A stretch of 64,000 nt of DNA from the NCBI GenBank assembly GCA_030035585.1, contig CM057462.1:144238734-144302733 (forward strand), written 5' to 3'. Of the stretch, positions 59,191-64,000 are shown in pieces (the first letter of the stretch is position 1; every line of letters begins with the position of its first letter). Both the position numbers and the translations under genes were made by a program. The notes beneath the pieces were generated by a model, which saw nothing but the letters and a program-made list of their open reading frames with translations, was not told where the DNA came from and ran no database searches. The stretch comes from Dugong dugon. Its lineage: Eukaryota > Chordata > Mammalia > Sirenia > Dugongidae.

Positions 59191-59240
59191 TACACTTCAC
59201 TGGTTTTACTTCTATAGAGAATCCAGTCTAAGAAATACAT

Positions 59241-60220
59241 TTATTTGAACCATTCTTTAGATAATATCATTATAGCTATTAAGATGAGAGATTTCTTTAT
59301 TTTTGCTTTTAAAATTTCAAAGAAATATAATCTATTACTGTATATTGAAAAATAAAAATTACATTAAAATTAATTGCTTTTGGAAATGTCTAGTTGCATA
59401 CTTGTCATTCAATTTACTAGTTGATTTTATATATTTACTTTTATTTGTAATGCCAAGTTTGTTTTACTGTAATAAATTGATATATGCACACTGTGAAATG
59501 TTGGATGTATATGAAAATATTTTGAGGAAAGTTAAAATGCCCAATAATACCACCATTCAGAAATAATTGCCATTAATACATTTTATATTTTATGTTATTG
59601 TATTTCCATTATAGATGTGTGTTTCACAGTGTGAAAAGTAAGCACTTTTTTGTGATCACATCTTCCTTCAAAAGGCTTTAATGCCTCTAGTTTTCCTTAT
59701 TAGGAGCCTAGGTTATAGACAATAAAGGCAATATGTATGCAGGTCATTTTCTACTTTGACATGCCTGTTTATGACCTAAACTAAATCATTCTAAGTAATA
59801 TTTCACAACCAAGACAGTACAGAGCACAGCTCTCTGCATGAATTTGGAAATAATTATAGCCATTTTTGATTGTGACAATGCAGGAGTGATATAATTGGCA
59901 TTTAGTTTGCCCTTTCTAATGCTGGCAATCTACTATTTTTAGTACTCAGTACCCTTTACACTTACTCTGAAGACTTTTTTTAAAATCTCAAGTTTTAAAC
60001 ATAATTTATAAGGTAATTATTCCCACACATACATTTCTATTCACATGTTCCAAGCTACAGATTTATGCATTTAATTGCTGCTTGATATCACTCCTTAAAC
60101 TGTGATGTTCTTCTAATATCCGTAATTCTACCGTCCCCCCTTTTTAGTCTATTCTACACAGAGCAGCCACAACATATATTTAAAATGTAAATTTAGTCAT
60201 GTCACTTACAGTATACATGT
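59241..60220. other. Unassigned AT-rich sequence
   Basis: No gene or repeat is recognised. The 87-aa frame at 59303-59566 (+) has no known domain. Confidence 0.4.
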
Positions 60221-60413
60221 TGTTTTTGTGTGCCATCGAGTCGATTTCTACACATAGCGATCCTTTATTACAGAGTAGAATTGCTCCATAGGGTTTCCTA
60301 GGCTGTAATCTTTATGGGACAAGATCGCTAGGTCTTTTCTCCCAAGATGAGTTTGAACTACTGACCTTTTGGTTAGCAGCCAAGTGCTTAATCATTGCAC
60401 CAGCAAGACTCCT
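60221..60413 (-). mobile_element. Long-form SINE, antisense
   Basis: The tail complement ('gtgtgccatcgagtcgattt') is followed by the long-form block complement ('ggctgtaatctttatgggac') and the head complement ('ttaatcattgcaccagcaag'). The next SINE follows after about 30 bp containing (TA)n. Confidence 0.9.
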
Positions 60414-60423
60414 TCTTTTTATA

Positions 60424-60443
60424 AATATATATATATATATATA
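60424..60443. repeat. (TA)n between two SINEs
   Basis: About ten TA units lie between the head of one SINE and the tail of the next. Confidence 0.9.
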
Positions 60444-60602
60444 CCCAACCAAACCCATTGCCATCATGTCGATTTTGACTCATAGCGACCCTATAGGACA
60501 GAGTAGAACAGCCCCATAGGGTTTCCAAGGAACAGCCGGTAGATTCAGACTGCCAACCTTTTGGTTAGCAGTCAAACTCTTAAAGACTACTCCACCAGGG
60601 CT
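60444..60602 (-). mobile_element. Short-form SINE, antisense
   Basis: It runs from the tail complement ('aaacccattgccatcatgtc') through 'ctataggacagagtagaaca' to the head complement ('actactccaccagggctca'). It is flanked on both sides by TA repeats, so it probably inserted into a TA-rich tract. Confidence 0.92.
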
Positions 60603-60603
60603 C

Positions 60604-60672
<69 letters not shown>

Positions 60673-60781
60673 CATATATATATGTATATATACACACACT
60701 CATATATATGTATATATACACACATATACATGTATAAATACACACATATACACATACACACACACACACATATATATATAT
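60604..60781. repeat. Long compound (TA)n/(CA)n microsatellite
   Basis: About 178 bp of alternating purine-pyrimidine sequence, mixing TA, TG and CA blocks. Such sequence can extrude cruciforms or adopt Z-DNA. Overlapping 'YIYIYI' and 'HTHTHI' frames (60480-60897, both strands) are artefacts. Confidence 0.96.
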
Positions 60782-60799
60782 CAGAGTTATCAGAGTACT

Positions 60800-61150
60800 T
60801 TTCATGCACTACCATGTTCTCCATAACTGGCCTATACCTACTTCCTACTTCTCTAAGGATATTTTCTCCAAATCTTATTCTCACTAAATATCTTTGACTG
60901 CATTGGCTCCTTTAATATCCTCATTTCATGGACATTTCGGTTGTTGTTCCTACACCTGATTGTCTCAATAATTCATCCTAGTTTCTATTCATATGCTACT
61001 TCCTTAAATGATACCTCTGTACCTAAAATTGTATCATCTGCTATTTTTATGGCAATTAATGCAACCCAAAATAATAATATACTTACGTTCATTTGATTCC
61101 TCTGCTCTGATGAAGCTTGATGTGAGCAAAGATCATGGCTGTCTTATACC
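60800..61150 (+). mobile_element. Probable L2 LINE 3' region
   Basis: The text is consistent with decayed L2: 'tcatatgctacttccttaaa', 'tgatacctctgtacctaaaa' and 'gcaaagatcatggctgtctt', with the last echoing the '...agggcagggactttgtc...' L2 motif. The boundaries are rough. Confidence 0.45.
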
Positions 61151-61181
61151 TGAAAAAATATTTTCACCCTATATAAATGAA

Positions 61182-61352
61182 GGAACCCCTGGGTGTTACA
61201 GACATTTATGTGCCAGGTTACTGACAAAAAGTTGGTAGTTCAGACTTACATAGTGAGAAAGGCCTGGTCATCTGCTTCCAAAAGGTCACAGCCATGCAAA
61301 CTCTGTGAAATATGGGGTCACTATGAGACAAATTGACTCAAAGGCAACTGGA
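61182..61352 (+). mobile_element. Long-form SINE with 11-bp TSD
   Basis: It runs from 'ggaacccctgggtgttacag' through the long-form block ('ggcctggtcatctgcttcca') to the tail ('ctatgagacaaattgactca'). The 11-bp duplication 'atataaatgaa' is at 61171-61181 and 61353-61363. The head is decayed. Confidence 0.9.
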
Positions 61353-61409
61353 ATATAAATGAAAAAATATTTAAGATGTGGCTTGAATGCCTTAAGGTTT
61401 AAGCAGGTG

Positions 61410-62001
61410 TGTTGGTAGTCCCCAAGACCATCCTCAAACTTAATGATTCTCTAGGAGAACTCACTGGACTCAGAAGAGCTGTTATACTAATGGTTATTGT
61501 TTATCATAGTGAAAGCATATAGATAAAAATCAGTAATTAGAAAAGGCTTATGGGGCAAAGTCCAGGTAAAACCAAATGTGAACTTCCAGGTATCCTCTCT
61601 CAGTGGAGTTGCACAGGCACACTTAATTCTCCCAGCAATGACGTATGACTACATGTGCAAAGTGTTACCAACCAGGAAAGCCACCTCCAAGTTGGTGTCT
61701 TGGATTTTTATTAGCAACAAATCACATAGGTATGCAATGCTAGTGTAACTGACTCTAGCCCCCAGAGCAAAAACTATGTTCACCAAAAATCACATTACCA
61801 TAGGTTATCTGATCAAACTGGTACCACATGGCCCAAGGACTGAGGCATATGAAAACATTCATATCAGATAGAATACTTCAAAGGCTCAGAACTCATCCCC
61901 CAGGAGTTAGCCAAGCACCAGTCCTATAGACAAGCCCTTATGGGGGTATCATAGGATTTGAGCAACCCAAGCCTACTGGGTTAATCTTTTCCTTTATAAC
62001 A
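61410..62001 (-). mobile_element. Solo LTR, probably ERV class I, antisense
   Basis: The segment has an LTR-like layout on the minus strand. The plus strand begins 'tgttggtagtccccaagacc' and ends 'cctttataaca', so TG...CA ends are plausible. Text such as 'gaactcactggactcagaag', 'cttatggggcaaagtccagg' and 'gttgcacaggcacacttaat' resembles known class I (MER-type) LTRs. No duplication matched. No internal viral sequence is present and the family was not named. Confidence 0.6.
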
Positions 62002-62558
62002 GGGAAGTAAGTTCAAATAGAGGAGTGGCTATTCAGAACATTAGGTTTTTATCTTCTCAAAGAAGTACAGGTTTTAAATAAAGCATTTCTTACTCTGCAT
62101 TTTTTGATACTCACAGATTTTAGTTATCATGGTTTAGTTAAAATAACATCTGTCCCTGAACGACATGGTTTCACTTTCCAATTATCACAGTATACAACCG
62201 TATAAAGTATAAACTTTGCTGTTGGTTCTTCAGTCCACAAATCACCATATAAATAACAGATGTGCATCATGATCAGTGACCAATCATATTACTTCTTTCA
62301 AACTCTGTTGGTGTTTGATCACTGTACTTCTGTTATTTAATTTACACAGAGACATCTAATCATGTATCTGTATTGACTTCTTATCTCCTGGTGATAAATC
62401 CACACGACGTTTTACAAAAATGTATAATTGAAAGAGGGAATGGTCAACAACGATTAAAGCTCAACAAAAAACCAAAAATTTGAATCAAATGCAAATGGAT
62501 TTATAGAATAAATCACTGATCATGGGAATATTGACACTGTCACCATCTGAAAGACTCT
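62002..62558. other. Unassigned sequence
   Basis: No gene or repeat is recognised. Confidence 0.4.
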
Positions 62559-62568
62559 AGAAACGCAA

Positions 62569-62770
62569 TTGTTGTTGTTGTGTGTCGTCAAGTCGATTCC
62601 TACGCATAGTTACCCTTTAGGACAAAGTAGAACTGCCCCATAGGGCTTCCAAGGCTGTAAATTTTATGGGCGCTCCAGGTCTTTTCTCCTGTGGAGTGGC
62701 TAGTGGGTTTGAACCACTGACCTTTCAATTAGTAGCCAAGCACTTAATCTTTGAGCCACCAGGGCTCCTC
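62569..62770 (-). mobile_element. Long-form SINE, well preserved
   Basis: The tail complement starts with 'tgttgttgttgtgtgtcgtc' and 'aagtcgattcctacgcatag'. The long-form block ('ggctgtaaattttatgggcg') and head complement ('gagccaccagggctcctc') follow. The duplication 'agaaacgcaa'/'agaaatgcaa' (62559-62568, 62771-62780) has a single change. Confidence 0.94.
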
Positions 62771-62780
62771 AGAAATGCAA

Positions 62781-63744
62781 CTAGAGTAACTTAATAAGGG
62801 TGAGTGTATTGACATAAATTATGAACATGGTTGTGATAAAACAGGACGGAGATGTCCCAGAGGAAATGATAAGGCCAAAAACCTGAAATTAAAGAATTCT
62901 CAGAGATATTCCATGACATTGAAAGCACAAAGGATAAAATGTTGAAAGCTGATCCAAATTTAGAAAGGAGAAGGACAGTTTGCCAAGGCACGGAGAAGCT
63001 GCTTTGTAATGTAAGATATACAGCAAGAAGACAACAATAACTCTTCAAACTATTCTTGATAATTTTTTTTACAAAGAAGTAAAATACTTTCGTTCTCAAT
63101 GTTTCTAATGTTGTAAGTTATAGGACACTAAAGAAATACTAGTTTTGCTATTTTTTTTATTTTCCTGTACATTTATAACCAATAGAAAGTAAGTTTTTAA
63201 TGCTTTGACAAAGATTTTCAAAGGTCATGGAACAATCATAAGTTTCCCCATAAATTACTAAGTTCACTTTGCATAGTTTTAGCTTTCATGGTAATTTTTA
63301 TGGTCTTAGAGTACTGTGTGAAGTGAAGGCTACATGTATTAAATGAAAATCATAAACTTCTACTTGAATATTTTTTTTGTATATCTTCCCCTTTGCCCTA
63401 TAGGTTTCTGAAGTATGAAACTGTGACTTGTGCAAATTTTATATACTGAGAACAAGATCACAAAATTTTGATCAAAATAAAAATACTCCAATGAGCACAA
63501 TTTATTTTATATGAATAAGCAGTGGACACTGACATAAGACATGAGAAAACAGAATAAAAAATTTAAATTACTGTGTTTCCTGACCTTTTAAAATTTATTC
63601 ATCTCACTAATGCAAATATGTACCTAAAAGAGTCTAATAATTTAACTATATGCATGTGTACCAATTCCCTAATTACTTGCCATTTGAGCACGTCCTCCTA
63701 AATTTTCTCACTTTCTCTCAATTGTATTGCTTATGTATTACTGC
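62781..63744. other. Unassigned AT-rich sequence
   Basis: No gene or repeat is recognised. The 102-aa frame at 62791-63099 (-) has no domain I can identify. Confidence 0.4.
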
Positions 63745-64000
63745 ATAACAAATTATCCCAAATTTAACAGTTTAAAATAACAAACAGGCATATGTCAGTT
63801 TATCTGAGTCAGTAATCTGAGTGTAATGCCTCTGGATCAAGGTTTCTTGAGGTTTCAATCAAGCTGCTGGCCAGGGTTGGGGTCTCATTTGAAGGCTCCA
63901 CTTGGGGAGCATCCCATTCCAAGCTGGTTCATGTGGTTCTTGGAGGGATTTACTTCATCATGGGATATTAAACTAAGAGCCTCAGTTCCATACTGGCTAT
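63745..64000. repeat. Ancient eutherian repeat, cut by window edge
   Basis: The series 'actgcataacaaattatccc', 'aaatttaacagtttaaaata', 'aatcaagctgctggccaggg' and 'tttgaaggctccacttgggg' matches a common old mammalian repeat with the '...aacaaattaccccaaa...' start. It continues past the right edge. The family was not named with confidence. Confidence 0.5.

Larger units (their letters stand above)
58602..59240 (+). mobile_element. MaLR-like LTR with internal tandem repeats
   Basis: The LTR opens at 'tgtgtgtcaacttggctgag' and closes with 'gccagcctccacaactgcgt', 'gagccattttcttgagataa', a CT/TA microsatellite and 'cttctatagagaatccagtc', the usual MaLR-type 3' layout. Inside are four units of 23-24 bp (58639-58733), a 5-bp 'gtgat' repeat (58758-58777) and two units of exactly 59 bp (58923-58981, 58982-59040) with a third, diverged one. 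The 3' limit is approximate and no duplication was proven. No internal viral genes are present. Confidence 0.7.

Noticed and set aside
60480..60897. Frames encoding long tyrosine-isoleucine and histidine-threonine repeats
   Set aside because: They are translations of the TA/CA microsatellite and flanking SINE.
1..64000. CRISPR arrays, operons, phage or plasmid features
   Set aside because: The repeats are dispersed eukaryotic retroelements and simple microsatellites. No spaced direct-repeat array or bacterial gene structure is present.

Overview
The window is eukaryotic and almost certainly mammalian nuclear DNA. The repeats point to an afrotherian, most likely a proboscidean (elephant lineage). 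About 19 copies or fragments of one tRNA-like SINE family share a Pol III-like head ending near 'gctaaccaaaaggt' and a tail reading 'atgagtcggaatcgactcga'. They sit beside RTE (BovB-like) LINEs whose 3' end has the same tail, three nearly full-length L1 copies, MaLR/ERV solo LTRs, and older eutherian MIR, L2, L1M and HAL1-like remnants. The host assignment rests on recognising these families from memory, not on a search. I found no cellular protein-coding exon, no functional tRNA or rRNA gene, no CpG island and nothing prokaryotic. The window reads as an intergenic or intronic gene desert.

Layout. 1-7.3 kb: a solo LTR (292-805, 5-bp target-site duplication, TSD), an old unassigned repeat split by a SINE, an L1M 3' UTR holding a SINE fragment, a MIR, an L2, and a run of four same-direction SINEs. 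7.35-15.1 kb: L1 copy A inserts into the fourth of these SINEs (12-bp TSD) and is itself interrupted by a later SINE. 15-24.5 kb: microsatellites, an AT-rich repeat-poor block, an antisense L1 3' UTR and a second solo LTR of the 292-805 family. 24.5-26.3 kb: an internally deleted RTE LINE with an 11-bp TSD. 27.9-34.95 kb: L1 copy B (15-bp TSD) with a roughly 0.54 kb deletion at a 7-bp microhomology. 35-44.6 kb: mostly unique AT-rich DNA with MIR pieces, an RTE 3' stub, a composite element with a tRNA-Gly-like head and RTE-like parts, and SINEs. 44.7-53.6 kb: a HAL1-like ancient LINE carrying a SINE, with L1 copy C at its 3' end (about 1.5 kb deleted across the ORF2 end and 3' UTR). 53.6-64 kb: three further LTRs, one with layered internal tandem repeats, a TA/CA microsatellite, five SINEs, and L2 and unassigned old repeats.

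How the pieces work together. The only coding capacity is retrotransposon ORF1 (RNA-binding) and ORF2 (endonuclease/reverse transcriptase), all broken by stops, frameshifts, insertions or deletions, so no copy here looks autonomous. The SINEs and the tRNA-Gly composite carry RTE-like 3' ends, which suggests RTE machinery moved them. The nesting gives a local relative chronology. I did not find a clearly new biological system. The best second-look items are the tRNA-Gly/RTE composite, an antisense reading frame recurring in the three L1 5' UTRs, and the tandem-repeat architecture of the 58.6-59.2 kb LTR.
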